A stretch of DNA of 36,307 nucleotides from Phaeoceros laevis. Its lineage: Eukaryota > Anthocerotophyta > Anthocerotopsida > Notothyladales. Below, in pieces: positions 1 to 10,726 of the stretch (positions are counted from its first letter, which is position 1; the number at the start of each line of letters is the position of its first letter). The position numbers and the translations under genes are program-made. The stretch covers positions 1 through 36,307 of the forward strand of contig JBNGIQ010007861.1 in the NCBI GenBank assembly GCA_049999765.1, written 5' to 3'. Below the pieces are notes generated by a model. That model was not told the DNA's origin and searched no databases. It saw nothing but the letters and a program-made list of their open reading frames with translations.

Positions 1-19
1 AGGGTACGGCTGCGAGGTC

Positions 20-590
20 GGGGGCACCATGCCCATACCATATTGACCCCCACTGGCATAGCCCCGACTGCATACACTCTCTGTCCATTCCCAAAAGTCG
101 GTAAAGCATGGCTGTTGGAGTGTGAGGTAGGGGCACCATCATGGTGCCCATATCAAATTGACCCCCCATTGGCACAGCCCCCGCATACACTCTCTGGCCA
201 TTCCCAAAAGTCGGTAAAGCATGGCCGTTGGAGAGCGAGGTGGGGGGCACCATGGTGCCCATACCATAGTGACCCCCCACTGGCATAACCTCCGCATACA
301 CTCTCTGGCCATTCCCAAAAGTCGGTAAAGAAAGGCCATTGAAGAGCGAGGTCAGGGGCACCATGGTGCCCATACCATATTGACCCCCCGCTGGCATAGC
401 CCCCACATACACTCTCTGGGAGTCCGCTCCTTGGCCGTTCTCAAACATAGGTACAGAGCGCTGATATTGCTCATGGTGCCCATACCATATTGACCCCCCA
501 CTGGCATAGCCCTCACATACACTCTATGGGAGCCCACTCCCTGGCCGTTCTCAAACATAGATGTAGAGCGTTGATATTGCTCACGGTGCA
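20..590. repeat. Tandem array, five copies of a ~111-bp unit
   Basis: The block GCCCATACCATATTGACC recurs with small changes at about 31, 146, 257, 368 and 478, spacing 110-115 bp. Each unit continues with GGCATAGCCC, CATACACTCTCTGG and, in the first four, CCCAAAAGTCGGTAAAG. The last copies diverge toward a GATATTGCTCA-containing variant. Short ORFs on both strands inside it merely follow the repeat and show no protein family. It looks like a minisatellite or satellite fragment and may continue to the left of the window. Confidence 0.85.
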
Positions 591-833
591 CCTCCTGCTC
601 TTGCATCTCCTCTCCAACATGTTTGGCATTATTGGTAACACAATTTTTATTATTCCTTCCTCGCACTATTAAGCTGTGAAACTCCTCCATAATTGCTCAA
701 GCCGCTGCTTTGTTCCGAACCCATCCCTTGTGGTACCCTGCTATGCTGCTGCTGTTGTTCCGAATCCATCCCTCGATTTCCTGTTGGAAATTCTCGGGAG
801 TAAAGCTACTTAGCGGACTTAAAGCAGTCTTAA

Positions 834-1124
834 CCCTTAAGAGCCCGGGCACCGAAACGCCCGTTACTCACGCGACTAGGCTTTCCCAGGGGCGTCGACC
901 CCATAACGGAGCCCATCGGCACCTGTTCGAGGAATCTTGTTTGCTGGCCGCCAGCACCGGCCTCTAGTAAATAAATTGATAGGCTGATCTGACATCAGCA
1001 TGATGTCACCTTTCTCACAATACTATATAAAGCAATAAAATATTTTTTTCTCATAGGAGAACATACAAAGCATCATCTTGGGGGGACAATACGGGACAAA
1101 AATGTCCCGGTGGGCTCTTAAGGG
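834..1124. mobile_element. piggyBac-like miniature inverted-repeat element (non-autonomous)
   Basis: The 291-bp segment begins CCCTTAAGAGCCC and ends with its exact reverse complement GGGCTCTTAAGGG, a perfect 13-bp terminal inverted repeat. It is flanked on both sides by TTAA (830-833 and 1125-1128). TTAA duplications and CCC-starting inverted repeats of this length are the hallmarks of the piggyBac superfamily. Just inside each end is a further hairpin, CGGGC..GCCCG at the left and CGGGACA..TGTCCCG at the right. No transposase is encoded, so it would need an enzyme in trans. The intact ends and duplication suggest a fairly recent insertion. Confidence 0.85.
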
Positions 1125-1128
1125 TTAA

Positions 1129-2040
1129 AGTGGGCATGAAGGAAGGTAGGGTGTTTTATAACTTTTATTATGATCGTCCCTACTAACTTTCTTCCCGGTT
1201 CGGCAAAGTAACTTACTTAAAACGTCATGACCTCCGTAACCCCTTCATTCGGAAAACTATTAGGAATAGTGGTTTTTCAAATTTGAAGGGGCAAAATATT
1301 TCCTGGATGTAGGCTCAACCGGCAATACAGGGGCTCAACCAGCACCACCGGGACGTAGCCGGCGACCCTATAGGTATGGCATCTCGTAGCGGGGGCTCCC
1401 TGTGTGTGTGTGTGTGTGTGTTTATTGCTTTTAAACATCCCTGTAGGTAGCGGAGCCTCCCTGTTGGTAGCGAGGCCTCCCTATTGGTAGCGAGGCCTCC
1501 CTATAGGTAGCGGAGAGCATCATACCCTTGGGTTAGCACAGCAAGAAATCGGCCATTTTTACAATGTTCTTACAACGTTTTAGGGCCCATTTACGACCTT
1601 ATAACGGGTTCGAAGCTGGGTGCAGATGCCCGCGGAACGCCATCGCCAATCCCAGGCTCTCCAAGGTGCTGGGAATGGAGTGCCGTCCCAACGCACGGGA
1701 CAAGGGGGTTTTAGGCAGTTCGAGATGGCGGCTGCACGCGTGCGCGAGCTTGGGGCATGGTGACTCAAACTCCGCGCGAGCTTGAGTTTGGTAACGCCAA
1801 GCTCAAGCTCACGAGGAGCTTGAGTTTCGTATCAAAAGCTGGTGGAGCGCAAAGCTGCTCGAACTTCCATCTCAGCGACGGGCAACTGCCCAAACTTTCT
1901 TCTCCCCTGCAGGCACCTGCCCTAGCTTCTAGAAGTTGACAGGACTTCTTTCACCGCGGCAGGCACCTGCCCGCCCTTCCTTCTCTATCACGGGCAGGTG
2001 CCTGTGCTGCCCGTACTGCCCGTTGGTCACTTTGCTCTAA
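1129..2040. repeat. Spacer with (TG)10, 20-bp tandem repeat and palindromic elements
   Basis: No gene is visible. It holds a (TG)10 microsatellite at 1401-1420 and a 20-bp repeat (CTGTAGGTAGCGGAGCCTCC and variants) in about 3.7 copies at 1441-1515. Around 1745-1830 GAGCTTGAGTTT and its inverse recur. A 14-bp inverted repeat CAGGCACCTGCCCG at 1960-1973 pairs with 1991-2004 across a 17-nt loop, and the same CAGGCACCTGCCC also occurs directly at 1910-1922. Confidence 0.7.
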
Positions 2041-2409
2041 TTGGCGGAGCCCTAATTTTTTAGGGCGGCCTCCAAGTTGTTGGACAGCTTCCCGTTTAGC
2101 AAGCCCACATTATTAGGTCGCTCTGACATTTCTTGTGCCAGAAGCGGAACCTATGCCATGTGTTCGTTTTTAAGAAGTATCTGTTTAGAAACAGAACATG
2201 GAAAGGAGGCCTTCACACACTGTGGTAGTGCCTTGGCGCGACGTTCAAGGGTGTGGGCGTTGTTGAGACAATGCCCGACTACTATTCTAAATGTGAGCTC
2301 GAAACTCAAATGTTGCCCTCATCCCCAGATTAATGGAAATTTGTCCGCATAAGGATGGAATTCATTCTTAAGCATGTACTGTCGTACTACGAAGGCCAGG
2401 TTCTCTTGA

Positions 2410-2742
2410 AATCGGAAGTTACAGGAGCAGCTGCAAATGTACCGCATGTGTATAGGGGCTTTTGGTACGGTACAAGCTAAAATTGACAGGTTAGTAGTGT
2501 CTGTCAGGAAATGGTGGCAAAGCCATGGCGGTGAGGTGACGGAATTGCAAACTTTAGCCATAAGAATTTTGGGACATGTGTCTTCAAATAGCTTTGCAAA
2601 GAGGAATTGGAGTTGCTATAGATGGATATATAGTCAGGCTAGGAACCAGCTCTTACCAAAGAAGGCAGAAAAATTGGTATATGTACATGCAAATTTACAT
2701 GTCCTCTTTGCAATGCATGACCGTCATACGGCCATTACATAG
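2410..2742 (+). mobile_element. Degraded hAT transposase fragment (C-terminal dimerisation region)
   Basis: This is an open stretch of about 110 codons (first Met at 2437). Residues such as KWWQSHGGEVTELQTLAIRI, then KRNWSCYRWIYSQARNQLLP and KLVYVHANLHV, follow the hAT dimerisation pattern known from plant elements: W-W..G....L..LAIRIL, then RNWS....IH...RN.L....L..LVYV..NL. Only the last part of the transposase is open. The stretch begins right after an in-frame TGA, and upstream hAT-like pieces are in other frames or unrecognisable. No terminal inverted repeats or target duplication were found, so this is a relic and not a working element. Confidence 0.75.
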
Positions 2743-4241
2743 GCTTTGGCAGCCCATAGGCAAGAGGTAGAGCAGACTCTTGGAGGACTCTTGAGTACTG
2801 CTCATTGAATGCCTCTCATGAGTGTCTTCAACATAGTGGTATTGCTGTGTTCTTATTTAATTATTGCTGTGTTTTTATTTAATTGTGCCCGCAGATACTA
2901 GAGAACGCACACCCAAGGCCATTCGGGAGTGATGCTTCAAGGTACTGGAGTTAGTCTTGAAGACTGGAATTAGTCTTGAAGACCGCAGAACTTATCATGT
3001 ACTCGAGTGACTCTTGAAGACCCCAAAAATTCTCGTGTACTGCTCATTGTGTCTTCAACACGATGATATTGATGTGTTCTGATTTAATGATGTGGCTTGT
3101 GCCTTCAGGTACTTGAAGACTTTCACTTAGTAGTAGTAGTAGTAGAGGGTGGAGACACCGAGACGACTCCGCGTGGGGATCAGGTGCACTACCACTTCAA
3201 GTGCATTAATGAAAGCCATGTTCATTAGCTGGTAGTGAGAGACGTGCATGTGTAATTTGCTTCTATATGTATAACTATATATCCCTAAATGATGTGATAT
3301 TTGATATGTGATATTTGATATGTGATATTTGATATTTGATATTTGATATTTGATATTTGATATTTGATANNNNNNNNNNTGATATTTGATATTTGATATT
3401 TGATATTTGATATTTGATATTTGATATATCACTTGAGGGCATAGGACTCACTCCCGAGGGCATTCAAGTAGTCACACTTGCACAAAACACAAGACGTTTA
3501 GTGCATTTGGTGTAAAACAAGTGAATTACAAGTGAATTGGGTGTCCACCAGTATATCCTTCTTTTGCTGCACAGTTGGCACACGCCCAGATTGTTGATAA
3601 ATTCATTCATTCATTCAAGAACCGTCTTGCACGGGTTGAACACAATTCTCTTCAAGACTACAATCCTTATCTTATAGGAGCCTTTGCGCGATTGATCAAA
3701 TATCACTTACCGTTAGGCACTAGCCTTTTAAACATATCGCGAGAAATTCCGCCTAGATTTGAGTGATGGTGGCCTCCACATGACATCAAACAACACCCAT
3801 CAAAGTAATGATGCATTTCCTGCTAATTAATGAAAGTATCCGAGGGCTGAATTTTCATTAAAGTACACTTTAATTCATATATACCCATTTGGAGACCTTA
3901 CAAATAGGATATCCAAGACGAAGCTTTTATGTGCTTATGAGTTCAAACGGGCCACAGGCTATCGCGATTGAAGGCATGATATATGTAATTCAAGGAAGAG
4001 GAAAGACAAGGGAAAAGAGACAATATCTCCATACTTTATGTGCCGTCAAATGAAAGTTGAAGAACTTTATAACTAGGTAAGACAATAGTTGGTTATGAGT
4101 TTGCATTTGAAATTTATAATCATTATCAGACTAAGAGCAAATGTATCATGAAATGTGTGTATATAGAGTTTCACGAGGCATAAACTTTAAATAGTACTCA
4201 GAATGCAAGACAACTATCTTCATTAAATGATCAGAAAAGTC
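2743..4241. repeat. Gene-free spacer with TGATATT microsatellite and assembly gap
   Basis: At 2936-3020 the phrase TTAGTCTTGAAGAC(T/C)G recurs two to three times. A (TAG) run lies at about 3129-3146. From about 3293 to 3428 the 7-mer TGATATT, with some TGATATG variants, repeats head to tail; it is broken by ten Ns at 3370-3379, so its true length is unknown. The rest is AT-rich with no coding region I can support. Confidence 0.75.
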
Positions 4242-4772
4242 TCAAGATGCAGGACAACTATGTTCATTATCATCCGTTTTCTTGTAAGCATACTGCAACT
4301 TGCATCCGATGCTTTTGGCTGTAACATGAGAGCTTGATAAACACTTGTCTCGAATTACAAATTCTAAGGACCAAAGACAATCGAGACAATCTGATGTGGA
4401 TAAATAAACAAAAGCAATTGTTGCATCATATAGAGGCAATGGCTTCATCTTAGTTCCTATACACTCTGCTTCACCCGAAAAATAGTAAGAGGAATCACTT
4501 AGATCACTTGGAATGGGTGTTACTATAGCAGGAGATTCAGGATGCGATGAAAATGCTAGTTCAATTAATTTTCTCACCCATGCACGAAGTGTAATAGTCT
4601 CAAATGGATTCACTTCGTCTTCAGAGCATTGTAACGGATCCATAATTCGCCACCAATCAAGTTCTAATACAACATTGTTCAGATGTGCAACACATATTAA
4701 CATTATCATATAAAGTACTTTCAGCTGCAAAAATTTCATGAGGATACTATGAACTATATAATATATTCTCAT
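4242..4772 (-). CDS. Unrecognised 176-codon ORF, doubtful
   Basis: A 176-residue open frame lies in AT-rich DNA. The first ~35 residues are hydrophobic; the rest is mixed, with a middle part reading SEDEVNPFETITLRAWVRKL and a C-terminus rich in Ser, Cys and Asp. I recognise no domain. Flanking sequence shows no convincing exons, and base composition is much lower in GC than the proven genes here. It could be an exon of a decayed gene, a transposon fragment, or chance. The supporting signal is its length only. Confidence 0.25.
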   Translation of the reverse strand: MRIYYIVHSILMKFLQLKVLYMIMLICVAHLNNVVLELDWWRIMDPLQCSEDEVNPFETITLRAWVRKLIELAFSSHPESPAIVTPIPSDLSDSSYYFSGEAECIGTKMKPLPLYDATIAFVYLSTSDCLDCLWSLEFVIRDKCLSSSHVTAKSIGCKLQYAYKKTDDNEHSCPAS

Positions 4773-5411
4773 AAAACTACTTCAACCTTTGTAATGTAGA
4801 TGCCAATTAAGAACTAGATTAACAAAGATTAGACTTCAAATCCTTGGAAGCATATGTGTAAGGAAAAACCAACTTTGCACTACTAATCACAGGATGTAAA
4901 ACCAAAACCTTCAAGTTGATGTAAACCCCATACTTCAAAGAAGACGAAGAAACTTTACTGCGTGCTTGTGGGTCCAATTGGAGGGTCAACCACCATTTTA
5001 AAAGACACCTTTTAGCAAAAGAAGGAATCTTGGAGTGCGCATTTTGTATTTTGAAACTGAATCACAAAGTAAGCCGCATTTGTACCTAGAGGTTGTTCCA
5101 CAGCCACGGGTAATAGTGGTATAAAAGGTGGGAGCTTTCACAACTGTGAAGTTCAGCTTTGTTCTAATTCTTTGCCCGTCCTGAAAGCTGGGTTTGAGGG
5201 TCTATACTCAGTACTACAAATCTGTAAGCTGGTAGACATGAAATGTCGGCTGACAGCTCAGCTGGATCTAGTCTGACGAAGCTTGCTTTGTCTGTTTTCG
5301 AGAAGAGGCTGGCCCCACACTTTTGCGCTTGGCGGAATTCGATTCAACATGAGTAACCAAAGATGCCAAACCGTCTATGCTAACATGTGGTGTTTCCAAG
5401 TAGTTAGCCAT

Positions 5412-8390
5412 CTAGAGCAGTGGTATGGCAGAGTTGTCCATCATTTCCGAGACTTCCTGAACAGCGTTCTCCAGCACCTTGATGCTGTTGTTCAGGCGCT
5501 GCCGCCTCTGAGCCAGGGCAGGGTTTTCTGTCATAATCTCGGCCATGTTGAAGTTCAGCGTGGAGAGTTGGCGCATAAGATCAGCGTCCACCTCCTCCAG
5601 CATCGCCTTCTGCAAAGAGAATCTGATTTCCTGAGGTATGATGTCTGCCATCCTGTTCCTCACCACCCCCCAGTACGCTATGAGGTTCACCTTCATGCTC
5701 CGTGCATGTTGAAAGATTCATGTGTTCAAGCCTGGTTAGTCCTTTATTCTTCCCCTTCTATGCACTTGCGGGAAGCAGCATCCCTAGGGTTAAACTAACA
5801 AGAAACCTGGAAGCTGGTACAGATGGAACACGCACCTTAAGTTCATCCAGCATGCTAGCATCCTTCTCGCGTCGAGTCTGTGCTCCTCAGGCTGGGCCGA
5901 GTTTGACGAAGCCGGTTGTGAGTGGCCGTACAGGGCTTCCCAAATGGAATTCTTTTGATCCTTGCTCGACTTTTCATCAGGGCTTGGGCTCTTGTCACCA
6001 TCACCGCTCAGGTATGTATTTCCATCTTGAGCTGCAGTTAACGTGCCAGTTTCTCCTTTCGAGAGAAGATGTTCCACAGTCCTCATGTACATCGGATTTT
6101 TGGTGAACAGAACTGTCTGTTCCTTCTCCAGAATACGCTCCACAAAGTCGATGCATCTCTCACGGCTCTTGCCAAGCACATTACGTGCTGCAAAGGTGCA
6201 CGAAGCTCTCAGCTTGGAGTACCCATTTGTGAAGTTGTTGATCACCTGGAGCACAGCAGCAAGGTTACAGGATCGATCATCAGCCTTGGATGAAGTTCAG
6301 GGGACCACAATCCCTGAAGCACAAAACTCAGAACTTTAGGTGAAGTTGGGCTTGCCTGAGATTGCACCTCTTCAGCGTACTTGTGTGCTTCTTCGACGAG
6401 CCTGGAGCATGAGTTCGCCACTTGCCTTATCTGGTTGGTTATGAGGACACGAAAAACAGATTGCGGTAGGAAGTTTGGGAGCCCCACGCCTTTTGCCTCC
6501 GACATCATTTTCACAACTTGGGAGGGCTGCAGTTTGTCCATCACATCTGATCCTTGCTTTTCCAACAGAGTGGCAAATTCTGCACAGGCGTTTAAACATT
6601 CAGTGAGCTCAGGACTCCAAGACATGTAAAGCTTCTAAAAGAAAGAGCCAAAGGACTGAATGGGTGCGGCTCATGCGAAATTCAGCAGCAGCAGTTCCAT
6701 GCGTACTTGAAAACAGATCGTCAAGGCGAGCAGTGTAATGCATCTCCTTATCCTCCTGAAAGTGTGCAAAATCTCCATGCACAATCAGGCCCTCTATCAT
6801 CTTCGTCTTGGCATTGACGACTTTAAAGAACACCATGGCAGCCTCAGCTGGATCACTGAGCCTTCTGGGTAGTGCCGCGATCTCTTGTTTCTTGCTCAAA
6901 AGCTCTGGGAAAATGGAAAGGCAAGCATTAAATTTAAGCCAAGATAGGATTCCCCAGCAAGCCCATCAATTCCGACTTACCAAGCCTCAACTGCAAAAGA
7001 AAGGCTTAGCTTGAAACAAGAGCTGTGATGACAAAGTTACCACGCTCGAGCTGGGTTGTGATTTTTGGGAGGCACCGCCTGATGCTCTCGGCCTGGATAT
7101 GCGTAAGACGTTCCGCAAGCGCACCTATGCCCACAATCCTTTTGTCCAACTTGGACAGCAGAGGATGGCACTGAAAGAGCTTGCGCTCCGTCTCCCTAGC
7201 CTCCTCATGACTCTCATCCTGCGACACTTTGTTCCTGACACAGATGTAACCCACACCAATGCTCACAGCATCGGTGGTTACCTTCTCACACAGGCCCTCT
7301 GGGCATTTGTCCACCTGCGCGCATACATGCATGTTCCGTTAGAAACCAATTGCCAGCTCGGGTACCTGCAGCTCTTCGAGAGAGGCAATCACACAAGAAA
7401 GGAATCATCTGGCCATGGAGCAGCAGCAGTTCACCTTGGTGACGACCGCAAGAGTTCATTCACCTCGTTTGTCAGCCTGTTGCGACATCCGAATGGACTC
7501 ACATGTCGGGAAATCCACCGTCGCTGACAAGACATTCAAGATGACTGTCTCCGGGGGTGAGATGTAGTGCCGGATGACGGTGGCAATCTGCTCGTAGATG
7601 TCTTCCGGCTGGCCGTGCACAGGCACTCGGGTGATCCCCGGCAGATCAACCATTGTCAGGTCCGGTGCATTACGCTTCCGGATGTGGAGGGAAATTGGCG
7701 TGTCTGAAATCCCTTTCCCTTCCCCTGCCAACACATTCTGAGCAGACACGACAGCCTTCTCTATCTCCTCCTCTCGGATGTCCGACTTGTGATTCTTATA
7801 CTCGATGGTTATGCTCTCCTCTTCGAAATCGGAGCTGCAAACAACACACTGCTGCTCAGCCAAGTGATCAAGTTGCTCCTGCTACCGCATAGATCTCGAC
7901 AGCATTAATTCATGAGCGACATTGATCAATCGGGATTGACTACATACCTTGCTTGGAGACGTAATATTAGGGGGACTCTTGTTGCAATCCCCTGACCCCG
8001 CGGCAGACTGATCCCAGCCAGTGACTCCAAGACACTCGATTTGCCACTCGATTGGTCGCCGACTACCACAATCGTGGGCAACGCAATTCCCTCCTCCATC
8101 ACGCCCAGATTTCTGAGCTTGTCGATGACGTCGAGCATGGGGCGGATTCTGTCACGGAAGTTGTTTTCCAGAGCTGTCGGGCTAGCGCTTTTGCTTTCCG
8201 CTTCGTAGTACTGCTCCACCTCCAGCTTCCCACGGTCATCAGGCGAGCGCAAGCTATCCGGTGACCCCGTGTCTGAAACCTGAGAGTATCCTTCGGTGTA
8301 GCGGCTCAAAACAAGGGATCCGGCCGGGCCATCCAAGTCAGTGAGTGATGATCTCGCACAAAGGAGACGACGACTGCTCATTTTCGACAT
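5412..8390 (-). CDS. DRP4: Dynamin-related protein 4-like (Mx-type) GTPase with an in-frame TGA
   Basis: Large GTPase of the dynamin superfamily, expected to assemble on membranes and drive fission. Seven exons: 8390-7948, 7834-7435, 7314-7041, 6904-6707, 6579-6368, 6245-5836, 5697-5412. All phases close, giving 740 codons plus stop (Arabidopsis DRP4C is about 670). G1 GDQSSGKS at 111-118, G2 GIATRVP about 134-140, G3 DLPG about 211-214, G4 TKVD at 280-283. The middle region includes [12 protein letters not shown] and GLPNFLPQ; the C-terminal GED starts near 646 ([12 protein letters not shown]). There is no PH or proline-rich domain, as in DRP4/Mx. The Met at 8390 is followed by a Ser/Arg-rich stretch, and TATAAA lies at 8471-8466. 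Oddity: codon 274 (7458-7456) is TGA where the family has Arg in G-E-R-T, so translation would stop inside the GTPase domain. It could be an assembly error, a null allele or a young pseudogene. Head-to-head with the SKA-like gene. Confidence 0.88.
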
Positions 8391-8654
8391 GGTTCCGATC
8401 TCTACCGCAAACGTGATCGTTTGCCTCTCCAAGAATCGACTCTCCTGAAGCGCCCGGGACTTCGCTTTATAAGGAGACGCTCGCGCAGCGTAACAGGTGC
8501 GTAACCGGCCGTGGAGGAGCGTAACGAGCATTGGGAGCGTAACCAGGCTTTTACAACCTAGATATTAATTGCCGCACGTTTCCTCCTCCCGCCAAGCTGG
8601 ACACTCGAAAGATCAAACCTCAGGCTCAATCTCCTGCAATGTGAGGGATCGGAC
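8391..8654. promoter_or_regulatory. Short divergent promoter between dynamin and SKA-like genes, with GCGTAAC cluster
   Basis: Only 264 bp separate the two start codons. A TATAAA box for the minus-strand dynamin is at 8471-8466. The heptamer GCGTAAC occurs four times on the plus strand, at 8488-8494, 8499-8505, 8519-8525 and 8537-8543, between the TATA box and the plus-strand gene. No clear TATA box is seen for the plus-strand gene. The repeated heptamer is a candidate transcription factor site; I cannot name the factor. Confidence 0.6.
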
Positions 8655-10581
8655 ATGGCAATGGAGTTCTTCGTCGCGTGGTGTTCGCAGTTCAAGGGAT
8701 TCTATGTGCGCCTGGATGCTGCCTGTGCGCGACTGCGCCGTGCTGTGGAGGAGCCGCCCGCCTCCCGAAGTGGTATGATTCTGTCAGAACAAGCATCTCA
8801 GCCCTTTTTGTGTGTTCAATCCAGGCAAGTTGGTCAGAAGCAGTGGCTGCTGCTGCTGGGGATCTCAATTTCATTTTTTCCTCTTTACAGGTAACAATTT
8901 CCCCAAATTTATTGACAACCTCAATGAGGCGGTTGTGTCAATGAGTAATCAGTTGGAGGCATTGGCTGCCGTGACCGTAAGTAACGTCGGCCAGGAAGAG
9001 ATTTTCGGTCATTGTATGGAGCTCTACAAACAGAACGAAGCTGGTATTTCTGCCTTGGAAGCGCAGCTGGCGAACTACGGTTACACACCAGGTAGGTGTG
9101 AGCCCGTCCATCCATTGAAGGGCTTGACTGCCTCTGCCCTACCCGGCTTTCAATCTGTTCAAATATTTTGAAAGGGTTGTGTTTTTCTGATGTGCAGGCC
9201 CGCAGATTTTCTCTCAGAGCAATTCTTCCAGCATAGAGGCGTCAGACCTGAGTGCAGCCACCCCGGACACGAATGAAAGGGCCAAAGCATTTTTTGCAGC
9301 AAATGAGCTATCACCTGCAACCTTCTCGGTTTCAGACGATTATGCGGATTACGATGATGATCCCTTGTATCCTGCGGACTGTGGACAAGGCTGGGGCTCT
9401 TTGTGGTTGAGGTGTTGTGTGATGACAGCATGAAGGCCTTGACCAGTAACAGATTTGACGAATCCTTCAGTCTGCGTGACCTAGGACTATCCTCTGCAGC
9501 TTGGGAGGTTTTGGCTGCGAATGGTTAGTTACTGGTGCCCAGCTTTCAGAGGAGGTCCTTTTTTTTTGAACTGTCTCTTGACAACACCTCATTTTTGGCA
9601 ATGTGGTTGCTGAGGTGCTGTTCTGGTGCTCTGTGGGTCTCAGGAAATGATGCAAAGAAAGATGACACGGAGACAAGCGGCATCCGAACTGCTCCTGAGT
9701 CGCAGACTGTGGTTCAGTCACAGCCCGACGTGACACCGATAAAGGCGCCTACGAGGTTAGATGCTCTCCCAAGAGATGCCTACTTTGGTTGCCGACTCTG
9801 TTGCAGTGGTAGTAAATGAACATCTTGATGCAGGCAACCTACCTGGAAGGCAAATGGTAGCCTTGCACAGCAGTATGGCAAGGATGAGCTGGACAGCTGC
9901 ACACCTCGTACAGTAGACAGTCCTCCACCTCGTAAGGAAATGGTTGTCTTCGTGAAGCTTGAGGCAGGTTCTTAGATTGTCAGTCAGCAAGTGTCCCTGT
10001 GACACCAGATTTTCCTGCGTGCTTTTCATGGTCCTGTCAAATTGCGCAATGACAACTCTTGTGTAACCAAAAGCAGCTGGAGACCTGGTACGAGACAATG
10101 AAGCTTGTGGCCTAGCAGGAGTCAGTGAAGAGGAATTCGATAAAGTCCCTCCTTTTCTCAAACGCCGTTTTCCTCTCCAGGTTTGTGTGCATAGACAGTC
10201 ATTCCTTCTTCCAGTTACCAGGTAGTGCCCACTGTTGGTCAAATCATAAGTGACAAAGTGGTGGTATCTTTGCAGGAGCTCAATGACACTATAGTCAAGC
10301 TGAGTAATTTGCTCAATGCCAAGGGCAACAGAAACACTGAGCGTATTGACCCAACTGATTTGGAGCTTCTGAATTTGGGTAAGGCCCTGGACTGAACTTA
10401 GATTGGTTGTATGGAGGTATATATTCATACTGTGTGATGATGAACGCTGGGGAGAGTAACCAAAACCAAGCTTTGTCCTGCAGGAGAGAAGTCAAGGGAG
10501 TGTCTACTGCTACTGGTGCGCTTAGGCAGACTGACCTTCGACAATGGCAACCCAACAGCTTACCGCCCTGTCTTTTCTTAG
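8655..10581 (+). CDS. Spindle and kinetochore-associated (SKA) complex-like protein
   Basis: Probable outer-kinetochore microtubule-coupling protein. Nine exons: 8655-8772, 8891-9091, 9198-9366, 9429-9523, 9644-9755, 9834-9931, 10119-10180, 10276-10378, 10484-10581; phases close to 351 residues. Residues 1-106 are helical, with FYVRLDAACARLRRAV near the start and a LANYGYTP end. This matches the layout of the SKA3 coiled-coil N-terminus, which ends in KYGYSP. The middle is acidic and Ser/Thr-rich with DVTPIKAPT, a possible CDK-type site. The last ~87 residues (EEEFDKVPPFLKRR, LQELNDTIVKLSNLLN, LLLLVRLGRLTF) resemble the SKA1 winged-helix microtubule-binding domain (EF..IP.YMKGR..L..VN..I..IN). 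The exon 3/4 junction (donor at 9367, acceptor ending 9428, 62-bp intron) is the least certain. Met at 8661 is an alternative start. Convergent with the helicase gene, 145 bp between stop codons. Confidence 0.72.
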
Positions 10582-10726
10582 TACACCAAGGAAGAATTGT
10601 TTTGGATGAGATACGTTGTCATTGTACATTACCTTCATGCTACAGAAGAATTTTCTGCCTACAATTTGCTGATTGTGTACACTAGGCAGGCAAGAGAAGT
10701 ACCTACACATGGGAGTCTTTGTTATG

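Noticed and set aside
43-690. Overlapping ORFs on both strands in the first 700 bp
   Set aside because: They track the 111-bp tandem repeat and carry the same peptide in each unit; no family similarity.
3575-3766. 63-codon ORF in AT-rich spacer
   Set aside because: Short, no recognised motif, no neighbouring exons or composition shift.
6580-6707. Apparent frameshift between dynamin exons 4 and 5 if the acceptor at 6635 (TTTTAG) is used
   Set aside because: Using the acceptor GCCTGTGCAG ending at 6580 restores phase and gives FSKFATLLEK, which aligns with the family. So no frameshift is needed.
9367-9428. Reading exon 3 of the SKA-like gene through to a stop
   Set aside because: Read-through gives an early TGA; the 62-bp GT-AG intron restores frame to the LRDLGLSSAAWEVL segment.
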